Below are positions 35,587 through 43,867 of a stretch of DNA of 64,000 nucleotides, in pieces (position 1 is the stretch's first letter; each line of letters starts with the position of its first letter). Source of the stretch: UBA935 sp031555615 (GTDB lineage: Bacteria; Bacillota; Clostridia; Lachnospirales; Lachnospiraceae); contig JAVBUF010000007.1 of assembly GCA_031555615.1 (NCBI GenBank), forward strand, positions 20,354 through 84,353, written 5' to 3'. The notes beneath the pieces were generated by a model. It saw nothing but the letters and a program-made list of their open reading frames with translations. It searched no databases and was not told the origin of the DNA. Made by a program: the position numbers and the translations under genes.

Positions 35587-36078
35587 ATGGATAGAGATGA
35601 AAAATCGTACAAAATGCATAATGAGAATAATTGGAAGAAAAGTGCACTTATTATAAGTATCTTTGTATTTGCCGCAATTGCTCTTTTTTCCGGGTTTTTA
35701 TATAAGAGGGTGAGCCCCAACGTTGTAGACGCTGCAGAATACGAATCCAATGTTGAAAAGGTTTATAACCAGGCATTAGTTAATACTTATCTGTCAGATA
35801 TACAGGCAGCGGTGGATTTGCATTATGCAGATTATTATACGACTGCGCCGGTGGTAGCATATTATGTGATAGAAGTAAAAGACATCTGTTCAGATCAAAA
35901 AGAGAATTCATCAATTTATATTAAGTTTCATGTGATGCCATATATCGGTGCTCACAATACGGTTGGTGAAGATGAGATTACATTTATGGCATCTTATACC
36001 GGTGATGTAAAGTTGGAAAATTACAATCATATAAAGGACTATGAACTGCCGGAACATTTAAAGTCTTTGAAGAAGTAG
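35587..36078 (+). CDS. membrane-anchored extracytoplasmic protein (DUF3888-like)
   Basis: The 163-residue protein has a charged N-terminus, one membrane helix (ALIISIFVFAAIALFSGFLY) and an outside domain with NTYLSDIQAAVDLHYADYYT and a beta-rich tail. The pattern resembles DUF3888, a family of small secreted proteins of unknown function. The call is moderate. It lies between the first surface protein and the sensor kinase and may feed the kinase, which is speculation. Confidence 0.65.
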   Translation: MDRDEKSYKMHNENNWKKSALIISIFVFAAIALFSGFLYKRVSPNVVDAAEYESNVEKVYNQALVNTYLSDIQAAVDLHYADYYTTAPVVAYYVIEVKDICSDQKENSSIYIKFHVMPYIGAHNTVGEDEITFMASYTGDVKLENYNHIKDYELPEHLKSLKK

Positions 36079-36238
36079 AATGTTCAAAACAGGAGAGTTT
36101 TCTAAATTAACGCAAGTATCAATCAGTATGCTGAGACGAATATTTGCTGAAATATTGTTCGTCAAAGGAATATATTATAAATATTACAACTCTTGGAATA
36201 GAGCATCAATAGTTTTGTCTTAGATTGAGGAGGCTTGA

Positions 36239-37570
36239 ATGATAGCAGAATACAACATCTACATAGGAATAGAGTTGAGTGGATTTATTCTGATTTTCTC
36301 TCTGCTGGTTTTGACCGCTTCTGCGGGAGATTTGAAAAAACGTATTAATTTTTTCTTCTTCCTTACTGTGTTATTCGTTTTTCTTGGAATATTATCTGAC
36401 TGGCTTGTAGAACTTATGATTGGTCAGACAAGCCCTGCAATAGATATAGCGATCCGTGTGTTAGATGGGTTTAGCTACAGTTCATCAGGATTGCAGATCA
36501 TCACCTTCACCCTTTACCTTTATGAGTATTTAAGCACAAAGACGGTTGTTTCAAAGAAACCATTTTATTTTATGGTGGCAATTGGTGCTGTAAACGCAAT
36601 TTTGGCAATTATAGCATCATTCACGCAACTGTACGTTCATTTTGATATTTACAACAACTACATCCGGCAGGAGACCTTTTGGATTTCGGGGTTGCTGCCG
36701 GCATTGACATTAATCATATTCATTAGCATTACCCTTCGCTATATCCGACTGTTAAAAATAAAGGAATGGGTATCGCTGCTGCTCTATACGATAATACCGA
36801 TTATTTGCTATGTGCTGGAGATGTTACTGCCCAATATTTATCTGGCGGCTATCGGAGTTTCTTTCACTCTGTTTTTTATTTACGTCAACCTTCAAGTGGA
36901 ACTTAAAGCGAAGCTGAAAGATCAGGAAATGGAGCTGACAAATGCTCGCATATCGGTAATGCTAAGTCAAATCCAACCTCACTTTTTGTATAATTCTCTT
37001 GCATCCATTGAATATCTGTGTGTAACGGAAGGAGCCGAACAGTCAGCCACAGCGGTACGGGATTTTTCCAAATATCTGCGCAGTAATATGGATTCTATCA
37101 CGTATCCAACGCTTATTTCCTTCGAGAAAGAATTGCAACATGTAAGTCTTTATTTGTCACTGGAAAAAAGAAGGTTTGATGACTTGATACAGGCGAAATA
37201 TGATATACAGGTTACGGATTTTGCATTGCCGCCGCTGACGCTGCAGCCGATTGTGGAAAATGCAGTGAGGCATGGCATTACCCAACGGGAGGACGGTGGG
37301 ATGATAACAATACACACGGAGGAGAACGAGAGCTTCTGGCATATTGTTATAGCAGACAACGGTATAGGATTTGATACAGATACACAAAAAGAGGATGGGC
37401 GCTCGCATATAGGAATTGCAAATGTACGCAGCAGGCTGAAAACCCTTTGCAACGGACAACTGCTCATAGAAAGCACACCCGGCATTGGCACAACAGCAAC
37501 GGTCTTAATTCCCAAGTGGGCGGATGGCGTCAGCAAAATAAAAATTGCAAAAAGACAGGAGATGTTATGA
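36239..37570 (+). CDS. LytS/YesM-type sensor histidine kinase
   Basis: The 443-residue protein starts with about six membrane helices (residues 10-220), then a short coiled coil. The His_kinase (PF06580-type) domain has the phospho-His in MLSQIQPHFLYNSLASIEYL. The HATPase domain has the N box LQPIVENAVRHGI and ADNGIGFD. There is no PAS, GAF or HAMP domain, so sensing is probably by the membrane part. AGGAGG precedes the ATG. The response regulator starts one base after the stop. Confidence 0.9.
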   Translation: MIAEYNIYIGIELSGFILIFSLLVLTASAGDLKKRINFFFFLTVLFVFLGILSDWLVELMIGQTSPAIDIAIRVLDGFSYSSSGLQIITFTLYLYEYLSTKTVVSKKPFYFMVAIGAVNAILAIIASFTQLYVHFDIYNNYIRQETFWISGLLPALTLIIFISITLRYIRLLKIKEWVSLLLYTIIPIICYVLEMLLPNIYLAAIGVSFTLFFIYVNLQVELKAKLKDQEMELTNARISVMLSQIQPHFLYNSLASIEYLCVTEGAEQSATAVRDFSKYLRSNMDSITYPTLISFEKELQHVSLYLSLEKRRFDDLIQAKYDIQVTDFALPPLTLQPIVENAVRHGITQREDGGMITIHTEENESFWHIVIADNGIGFDTDTQKEDGRSHIGIANVRSRLKTLCNGQLLIESTPGIGTTATVLIPKWADGVSKIKIAKRQEML

Positions 37571-37571
37571 C

Positions 37572-38255
37572 ATGAATATAATTGCTGTAGATGATGAAAA
37601 ACCGGTTCTGTTTTTGACGGAGAGAGCAATCCGAAACGCATTGCCGGACTGTTTACTTACCTGTTTTTTATCGGCCAATGAGGCACTGGCTTATGCCGGA
37701 AGAACAACGGTTGACATTGCTTTTTTAGATATCAATATGAGGAGGATGGACGGCTTAATGCTTGCAAAACGCTTAAAGGAGATACATGAGAAAATGAATA
37801 TTATCTTTATTACCGGCTACTCTGAATTTGCGGTGGATGCTTTTTCTCTTGGTTCCAGCGGATACATTATGAAGCCGGTGGAGCCGGAGGCCATTGCCCT
37901 GGAGGTGAGCCGTCTGCGTAATCCTCCGGGCTTAACAAAGTCAATTGAAAGGATAGGAGAGTTTATCTTTGACCATAATTCCAGGCGGGTGTTTTGCAAT
38001 GGCAGGGATTTACTGCTGCAGCCACGGGAATACAACATATTTTTTTTGCTGGCTTCGCATCCGGAGGTTTATTTTTTACCCCAGGAATTGTATGAAAAGT
38101 CCTCCGGTCAAAACACCGGTGATGATATTCGGGCGCTTTATGTACAAATGCACCGTCTTAGAAAAAAACTCGGGTTGGATGATGCAGGCATTAAAAACAG
38201 TATCGAGATTGAACAGAGCCGGGGAAAAGGCTATCGGCTCATAATATATAAATAA
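37572..38255 (+). CDS. response regulator, receiver plus OmpR/PhoB-type DNA-binding domain
   Basis: The 227-residue protein has a receiver domain (IIAVDDEKPVLF, phospho-Asp in IAFLDINMRRMDG, Lys in SSGYIMKPVEP) and a C-terminal winged helix (LLQPREYNIFFLLASHPE ... VQMHRLRKKLGL ... IEQSRGKGYRLI). Kinases of this LytS class are usually paired with LytTR or AraC-type regulators, so the OmpR-type output is unusual. ATG 37572 is chosen; upstream in-frame ATG 37545 lies within the kinase gene. The surface-protein cassette that follows is a plausible target. Confidence 0.9.
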   Translation: MNIIAVDDEKPVLFLTERAIRNALPDCLLTCFLSANEALAYAGRTTVDIAFLDINMRRMDGLMLAKRLKEIHEKMNIIFITGYSEFAVDAFSLGSSGYIMKPVEPEAIALEVSRLRNPPGLTKSIERIGEFIFDHNSRRVFCNGRDLLLQPREYNIFFLLASHPEVYFLPQELYEKSSGQNTGDDIRALYVQMHRLRKKLGLDDAGIKNSIEIEQSRGKGYRLIIYK

Positions 38256-38271
38256 TACACAGCGAAAAATC

Positions 38272-38312
38272 AAAAGCTGAATCTTACATTTTATTAAGAT
38301 TCAGCTTTTTCA
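38272..38312 (+). terminator. terminator at the left edge of surface-protein cassette 2
   Basis: The same 15-bp stem as at 34103 (AAAAGCTGAATCTTA/TAAGATTCAGCTTTT), 16 bases after the response regulator stop. Confidence 0.85.
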
Positions 38313-38395
38313 ATGTTTGACTTGCTATAATATTTTTATATTTCGCTTTGAAAATAAAAATGGCAACAAGTAAATTTTAAGGAGAAGAAGAATAT

Positions 38396-39496
38396 ATGCA
38401 AAAGCAAAAAAAGAAAAAACCAAAGGGAATTCTCAACTTTTTAGTGGTAACTTTGATAGTGCTGACGATGCTGCCGATGACGTCGATAACGTCGTTGGCC
38501 GCCCCAACACAAATCTATGATGTGATGAATAATCCTACTGATACATATTATGAGCTTACAGACAGCGATAAAACCCTTACAATTAGCGGCACCGGTGCTA
38601 CGCCGGCCTTCGGCCCCCCCTTCTTTGAATCCCCATGGTATGTTTATTCTATCACAACAATTATAGTCGAAAATGGCGTTACTGTAATCGGCGAAAATGC
38701 GTTTATAGATGCTCAGGATGTCTCAAGTGTTACCATAGCCGACTCTGTTACCGAAATACACGCCTATGCATTTCAGAAAAATAATAGGTCCCTCACCAGC
38801 ATCAGCCTTCCGGCAGGTATAACAAGCATTTCTAATAATGCTTTTGATAATTGCAGTGTCTTGAATGATATTACCTTTAATAGCTCGACGCCGCCATTAT
38901 TTGGTGGAAATGTTTTTCGTTATTGTTCTTCAATAGGCACGGTACATGTCCCGGTTGGCAAGCTTGATGATTATCGTCAAGCTTTACAGGGCCAAGGTTT
39001 AAACTTTAGCCCGGGTAAGTGGTCGATAATTGACGATGTCGGCAGCAATGCCCCGTCAACACCAGGCGCCGCTGTTGACCATGGCAATCATAGCCACCAG
39101 CATTATTATCAATGGACCATCCTGTCAGATGCAAGCCTAAACGAAGATGGTGTGGAACAGTATAGATGTTCCTGTGGAGATGTGAAAGAAACACTGACTA
39201 TTCCGGCATCACAGGCATATATAAAGGAATTGTACGGTGAAATCAAAAATGCGCCCCAGGATGCTGTGATTGAATATGACACTGGCAGATGGACCGGAAT
39301 CAGTGACTATGTAATAAAAAAACTTGCAGACAGACCGGATGTAAGTACCAGGATAACCTTTGAGTATGAAAAGGTGAGATATACCTTTATTTTACCGGCG
39401 GGGGTTTCTTATGAAGCGTTACTACAGGATCAGGAAACCTATTATGGATTTTTTTCCTTCTGCAAACTGTTAGGAATACCGGTAAGCCAATTATAA
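38396..39496 (+). CDS. secreted leucine-rich repeat (BspA-type) protein 2
   Basis: Paralogue of 34228-35322 (366 residues) with the same plan: signal peptide (ILNFLVVTLIVLTMLPMTSI), three BspA-type LRRs (IIVENGVTVIGENAFIDAQ, VTIADSVTEIHAYAFQKN, ISLPAGITSISNNAFDNCS), a His-rich linker, and a C-terminal domain almost identical to that of protein 1, including both Cys. Divergence is concentrated in residues 35-95 and the LRR surface. Upstream terminator, promoter, leader and RBS are also shared, so the whole unit was duplicated. Confidence 0.85.
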   Translation: MQKQKKKKPKGILNFLVVTLIVLTMLPMTSITSLAAPTQIYDVMNNPTDTYYELTDSDKTLTISGTGATPAFGPPFFESPWYVYSITTIIVENGVTVIGENAFIDAQDVSSVTIADSVTEIHAYAFQKNNRSLTSISLPAGITSISNNAFDNCSVLNDITFNSSTPPLFGGNVFRYCSSIGTVHVPVGKLDDYRQALQGQGLNFSPGKWSIIDDVGSNAPSTPGAAVDHGNHSHQHYYQWTILSDASLNEDGVEQYRCSCGDVKETLTIPASQAYIKELYGEIKNAPQDAVIEYDTGRWTGISDYVIKKLADRPDVSTRITFEYEKVRYTFILPAGVSYEALLQDQETYYGFFSFCKLLGIPVSQL

Positions 39497-39668
39497 AGCA
39501 AAAGATCAAACAACGAAATAGAATGTTCAGCGTTTTAGTGGTAGATCCACCTGAAAACCACGGATATCTGAATTAAAGTTATTGCAGGCTCCGAAAGCCT
39601 TGTAAACACTATGTTTTCTGGTGTTATGAGGTTTTTGGAGCTTTTGTATAGAGGTACTATGGTAGTGA

Positions 39669-39970
39669 AAATATCCGAAGAGAGCAAGATTTTATATGGC
39701 AGATGTTTAAGTAATAGATTAGAAAAAACACAGTCCGCTGTCCAGTAAAGTGAAGAGCATTGTCATAAAAACTGCGGACAGGAAGCATTGCTTAGTGGCA
39801 AATGTTAACGAGCCTTTAATCCCCTATCACAACGAAAATCTGGCTAAATTTGCAAGTCAATACGAGAAATAGGCTTGCGGATGGATACATATATAAAGAT
39901 GTTACGAAGATAAAAGTCTATTAGAAAAAATCTAAATAGACTCTTGATTTTTTGCTGTATAGCTGTTGCA
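39669..39970 (+). pseudogene. rearranged copy of the 149-residue protein locus
   Basis: 39669-39720 resembles 31350-31394 (the leader of the gene at 31476). From 39722 the sequence jumps to 31775 and follows it to the end of the gene (TAG at 39870-39872), the terminator, and the sequence up to CTGTTGCA (39970). The 5' two-thirds of the gene is deleted. The rest of the gene-free stretch 39497-40408 holds the palindrome, two small gene fragments and otherwise no recognisable feature. Confidence 0.85.
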
Positions 39971-40002
39971 ATCTATTTAGAATATATTCTAAATAGATTG
40001 CA
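39967..40002. repeat. perfect 36-bp palindrome
   Basis: TGCAATCTATTTAGAATA is followed directly by its exact reverse complement. GGAGGATGGTGAA and a short frame starting ATGGG at 40016 come immediately after. It is absent from the otherwise homologous copy at 32020, so it was inserted here or lost there. It could act as a hairpin, operator or recombination site. Confidence 0.95.
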
Positions 40003-40015
40003 GGAGGATGGTGAA

Positions 40016-40215
40016 ATGGGTTTTCGTGAAATGTTTAATGAAGATCAAAAATGATATGTTTCCAAATAAAGAGATTGTATTAAATTAAATTTCGATATTA
40101 TTATTTGCTGTTGTGTTTGCGCTTTCGTCTACAGGATTGGGTGTGTGGTCAATGGTTATTGGCCTGGTTGGTCTTATTGTTTCCATCATGGGGTATATAG
40201 ATAAATCCAATTAAA
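40016..40215 (+). pseudogene. small membrane protein gene interrupted by an HD-gene fragment
   Basis: ATG 40016 (with GGAGG before it) reads MGFREMFNEDQK and stops. 40039-40087 is a fragment of the HD-gene 5' end (IKNDMFPNKEI-coding). From about 40090 a frame without a start reads ISILLFAVVFALSSTGLGV (a membrane helix) and continues through a second helix to GYIDKSN and a stop at 40215. The two ends may be one small two-helix protein split by the insertion, or unrelated fragments. Confidence 0.5.
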
Positions 40216-40408
40216 TCAATAATTAACGGAGGTTTGTTGCGAAAAATTACCCATAGTGCGGCGCTGTATATAATCAAAAGTATACAGTGCTATACTTTTA
40301 GGTTTTACTTATCATAGCTGAACTGTTGCGGGTTTTTATTAATAAAATATTTATTTTGTCGATATATAATACGATACCGGCAAATAAATTGATAATACTT
40401 AGATAAAA

Positions 40409-41425
40409 ATGAGAGCAAAAATGAATGTTAATTTTGACCGGCAGTATAAAGGAATGCCCGGCATCAATAACTATGGAAGTGATTCAGGCGGGAAAGGAAT
40501 TTTAGCGAAAAAAGATACTATACAGACAACCAATAATGTTGGTCAATATGGTGAAAATGTAACCGTTGAATTCTCAGGAGAGGGGATGGCCGCACTGGGA
40601 AAAGGAAAAGAAATAATGCAGAACGATGCAGGAAAAAAAGAGAATAGCGTGCGAGATGCAAGAAATACGGATTTTGCAAAGGAAATTATTGATTTAAGCC
40701 GGTCAGCCAGCTATTTACCGGAATATTCAGGAATATATGAGGTTGATAAAGCAATAGCAACAGCTCTTGAAAACGGTAGTGAAGAAGAGCAGGGATTTGT
40801 TTATGATATTATCCGCCAGAATTTTTTGGTTGCCGATAGCAGCACCATGACAGAGGAAGAACGTCAGGCAAATATTTCCCTGGGCATGAAAAAGGCAGAA
40901 TATGCTGCGGAAAATATGGTTCCGGAGGGACAGAAAGCGGCTTTCCTGGATGCCATGGAGACCGTGGCCAAATTGGCAGCTGCCGGAAGGGCTGACGAGG
41001 ATGGAAAAATGAACTATGGTGTTTCGCAAGGAAGTTATTTGGGAAATGGCAGCAATTTAAAAAATACTACAAATAGTCTCGAGATGATGAAGCAGATGGA
41101 TCCGGATGCATATGCAGAGTATGAGAAAATCAGCAGGGAGAGCAGCAACGAGGACAGACCGCTGAATACCTTGCGGCATTTAACGCAATGGGCTATTGGC
41201 GCAGCAACCTCAAATCCCAACATGGTGGCGGAATATGAACAAAACGCTGAGAAGTATATTAAAGAAAACGTCAAAAACCAGAAGCTGGATATGACATTTG
41301 GAAATATTAGCACAGAAAGCAAATCAGCATTTATGGATAGTTTAAAAATGTTTCAGAGCAATCATCCAAATTTTCTGGGGGAGGTACTTAACAGGGAGGT
41401 TTCCTTGCAGTTTTGGAATCGGTAA
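40409..41425 (+). CDS. conserved hypothetical protein, 338 residues
   Basis: A soluble, mostly helical protein with no signal peptide, membrane segment or motif that I recognise. The first 90 residues are Gly/Asn/Lys-rich and probably flexible; the rest alternates acidic helices (EEEQGFVYDIIRQNFLV, PEGQKAAFLDAMETVAKLAA). ATG 40409 is used; ATG 40421 is equally possible, since neither has a clear binding site. It stands alone, convergent with the DUF4317 gene. Confidence 0.7.
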   Translation: MRAKMNVNFDRQYKGMPGINNYGSDSGGKGILAKKDTIQTTNNVGQYGENVTVEFSGEGMAALGKGKEIMQNDAGKKENSVRDARNTDFAKEIIDLSRSASYLPEYSGIYEVDKAIATALENGSEEEQGFVYDIIRQNFLVADSSTMTEEERQANISLGMKKAEYAAENMVPEGQKAAFLDAMETVAKLAAAGRADEDGKMNYGVSQGSYLGNGSNLKNTTNSLEMMKQMDPDAYAEYEKISRESSNEDRPLNTLRHLTQWAIGAATSNPNMVAEYEQNAEKYIKENVKNQKLDMTFGNISTESKSAFMDSLKMFQSNHPNFLGEVLNREVSLQFWNR

Positions 41426-41468
41426 TATATGAGTTCCATCTTCATTGTGGTACGTGCATAAGGCATCG

Positions 41469-41515
41469 CTGCCTGTGCTGGCAATCGTAACAAATCGGTT
41501 TGTCAGCACAGGCAG
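41469..41515. terminator. hairpin between convergent genes
   Basis: CTGCCTGTGCTG and CAGCACAGGCAG form a 12-bp stem with a 23-base loop. It lies between the plus-strand hypothetical gene and the minus-strand DUF4317 gene. The T tail is weak on both strands. A second small hairpin (GCAGGCAA/TTGCCTGC) follows at 41524-41540. Confidence 0.55.
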
Positions 41516-41556
41516 TTGTCTCCGCAGGCAAATTGCCTGCAGTAAGAGCAGTGATC

Positions 41557-42798
41557 CTACAACTTGGTATTAACGCCGTTGACATTAGCATATTCGTTAT
41601 CGGCCAGAGGAATCACCAGACACTTCTGGCCATTAATGGTTTCGGATTTGATTTGCCCCACTTTTTCCGGTTTCACCCGCAGGATGACATCATAGGTCTT
41701 AGTGGCACTTACTTCCTCGCCGGCGATGAGTTTTTGGGCATCTAATTCCTTTTGCAGAACCATTACCTGCTGCTCCAGAACTTGTTCCTTTTTCTTTTTT
41801 TCATTTGCGGCAAGGGCTTTTTCATCAATCAAATATTCTGCCGGGGGCGGTTCATTGCCGAATTCCTCACTGTAAGCCTGGGTTATTTTGGTGGCCTTTT
41901 CTTCGGAAATGCCGCTGTCTATCATCAGTTGAGACACTGTATCAGGGGCCAGGAGCATGGGAGTGGTGTCCTCCTCACCGATGGCTTCGTGTTCTTCCAC
42001 CATTTCATTCAGGTTTTCCAAAATATCCATCAGCTTTGATTGCGCTTCATCGCTGTCCCCGTCATAGGCCCGTTTGATGATGGCCTGGAAGGTCTTCTTC
42101 TGCTCGGCGGCGGTACGCTTCGAGGCACAACCCAGGGCTCCTTCCATAAATTCCACATGGGGTTCATTTGCGTCCTTTGTATAGAATAAAACAGAGTGAA
42201 TATCTGCACTTCGGTCATTAAAGGCAGGAAACAGGAATCCGGTGTCCGGCGCACCCACAACCCAGTCCCGGATGCGGGGACCGATCCGGTTTTCCTCCTC
42301 ACGATAACCAAGCCCCGGCTTGGAGAGTTGGACCGGGCAAATAGCGCAAAGCAGGTATTCAAAAACCTCTTCGGATTCGTCCAAATTGCGGTTGTCGGTG
42401 GTCCGTGTCATGACATCATAGGCATCATGAAAGATCAGAATCAGATAATGCCCTACATAGTCGTAATTTTCGATAACAAACTCGTAGAAACGCTGCAGCA
42501 AGTCATCATTTTTCAGACGGCTGTTGCGGAGACCCATTAAAAACTGCTGTCTGCCGCCATTTTCTTCCTCAGACGGAAAGTCAAGCTGGAGCAGATTGTT
42601 GCCCAGGGTACCGGAGAGGGTTTTCTTGGCAATATCCAGATATTTATAAAAAACCTCGTCTTCCAGATTCAGAAAGGTTTCGGCCAAATCAGTAATTTTA
42701 TTTTTAGAGCTGTCAACATAGCAGCCGCACATTCTTGTAAAGGTACAGGATTCCTTTTTAAATCTGCGTTTTAGTTCCAGAACTTCTTTGTTAATCAT
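41557..42798 (-). CDS. DUF4317 family protein
   Basis: The 413-residue protein begins MINKEVLELKRRFKKESCTF with TRMCGCYVD following, the hallmark of DUF4317 proteins of clostridia. The middle is an acidic alpha/beta domain (YVGHYLILIFHDAYDVMTRT) and the C-terminus has a coiled coil followed by a small beta domain. No function is known. It has a conserved Cys pair near the N-terminus. It is transcribed alone. Confidence 0.9.
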   Translation of the reverse strand: MINKEVLELKRRFKKESCTFTRMCGCYVDSSKNKITDLAETFLNLEDEVFYKYLDIAKKTLSGTLGNNLLQLDFPSEEENGGRQQFLMGLRNSRLKNDDLLQRFYEFVIENYDYVGHYLILIFHDAYDVMTRTTDNRNLDESEEVFEYLLCAICPVQLSKPGLGYREEENRIGPRIRDWVVGAPDTGFLFPAFNDRSADIHSVLFYTKDANEPHVEFMEGALGCASKRTAAEQKKTFQAIIKRAYDGDSDEAQSKLMDILENLNEMVEEHEAIGEEDTTPMLLAPDTVSQLMIDSGISEEKATKITQAYSEEFGNEPPPAEYLIDEKALAANEKKKKEQVLEQQVMVLQKELDAQKLIAGEEVSATKTYDVILRVKPEKVGQIKSETINGQKCLVIPLADNEYANVNGVNTKL

Positions 42799-42950
42799 TT
42801 ATGTAATCCTCGCTTTCTATAAATTCGATTGTTTTCATCCTAAGACAGTTTATCATAAATTAAAGATCATGCCAAAGTGTTTTTATGTTACAAATAAGAT
42901 ACAATGCCATTTTATGATGTTTATATACTAAACACAAGGAGGCTTTTACA

Positions 42951-43763
42951 ATGAAAAAAACTTTAATCGTGGCCGCATTACTGGCTCTTACTATGACAAC
43001 AGGATGTGGCAAGATACCGGAAGAAAATAATGTTCAGATTATAGCCGTAGAGAAGAGGGATATCCAGCCGGAGGTTATCCAAAGTGAAGCATTAACGAAA
43101 TCCGGTAATAAAAAACAAACAGAAATTAAGCAGGATGCCGATAAGGGTAACAAGGCATCCGGGATGATGGCGGGGGAGCTGATGGAGGATCCGGAACTTA
43201 TCCAGACAGCCGCAGATGCATTGAAAAAATATTTTAATGTAACATATGATTCTGCCGTGTATCAGACGAGCATTAGTTATTTTGAAGGATATAAAGACTT
43301 GAAGCCCAACTATAGTATATCTATTTCATGGCCGGAAAATTGGGAAATTACTTTAAACCCCGAAAATATTGGAGCAGATGGCTATCCCACGGAAGAAGCA
43401 TTGAAAAAAATGAAACCGGAATATTATGCCATATTTTCAGAAACAAAAGAGCTCACCGGTTTATATGTAAACTATATGGGGTGGGAGAAGATTAAGGCTC
43501 CGTTAAGTTTAGAAGGGATAAAAACGGTGGCAAAGGAATTTTTAGTGTCCAATGATTTGATTACTGACGGGCAGATTAAATTTATGGGCTCTAATGTCAT
43601 GACGAAGAACAGGGTAATAGTGACCTACCAGAATGGGAAAAAAGGTGCAGTTAATGTGTCCGTGGATCCGACTACCGGGAAAGCTGATCATTTTGAATAT
43701 ATGAGTAAAGAGCGTGCGGAAACGCTTTTAGGCCGCAAAGCGGAAAGTAAACAATTGGGTTAA
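42951..43763 (+). CDS. putative lipoprotein
   Basis: The 270-residue protein has a lipoprotein signal (MKKTLIVAALLALTMTTGC) with a lipobox ending in Cys20. A charged linker and a folded domain with SISYFEGYKDLKPNYSISIS and IVTYQNGKKGAVNVSVDPTT follow. The C-terminal pattern is reminiscent of PepSY-like or YcdB-type repeats, but I cannot name the family. CAAGGAGG precedes the ATG. A terminator lies 24 bases after the stop. Confidence 0.8.
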   Translation: MKKTLIVAALLALTMTTGCGKIPEENNVQIIAVEKRDIQPEVIQSEALTKSGNKKQTEIKQDADKGNKASGMMAGELMEDPELIQTAADALKKYFNVTYDSAVYQTSISYFEGYKDLKPNYSISISWPENWEITLNPENIGADGYPTEEALKKMKPEYYAIFSETKELTGLYVNYMGWEKIKAPLSLEGIKTVAKEFLVSNDLITDGQIKFMGSNVMTKNRVIVTYQNGKKGAVNVSVDPTTGKADHFEYMSKERAETLLGRKAESKQLG

Positions 43764-43787
43764 AAACGGTAGGTTAAAAATATCAAG

Positions 43788-43815
43788 AAGAGGATGGCAA
43801 CAGTCATCCTCTTTT
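43788..43815 (+). terminator. terminator after the lipoprotein, part of a switch-like leader
   Basis: AAGAGGATG and CATCCTCTT around a short loop, followed by TT. The 3' arm (43805-43813) can instead pair with 43844-43852. Confidence 0.75.
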
Positions 43816-43852
43816 GGTATACTAAAAGATATATAGTATACCAAAGAGGATG
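43805..43852 (+). promoter_or_regulatory. long inverted repeat ahead of the ATPase gene, exclusive with the terminator
   Basis: CATCCTCTTTTGGTATACTA (43805-43824) pairs with TAGTATACCAAAGAGGATG (43834-43852), with a single bulged T and a 9-base loop. Its 5' arm is the 3' arm of the terminator at 43788, so the two hairpins cannot coexist. It ends one base before TGGAGG, the binding site of the ATPase gene. It may be an RNA switch or a dyad operator. Confidence 0.65.
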
Positions 43853-43867
43853 TGGAGGTTGGTTCTA

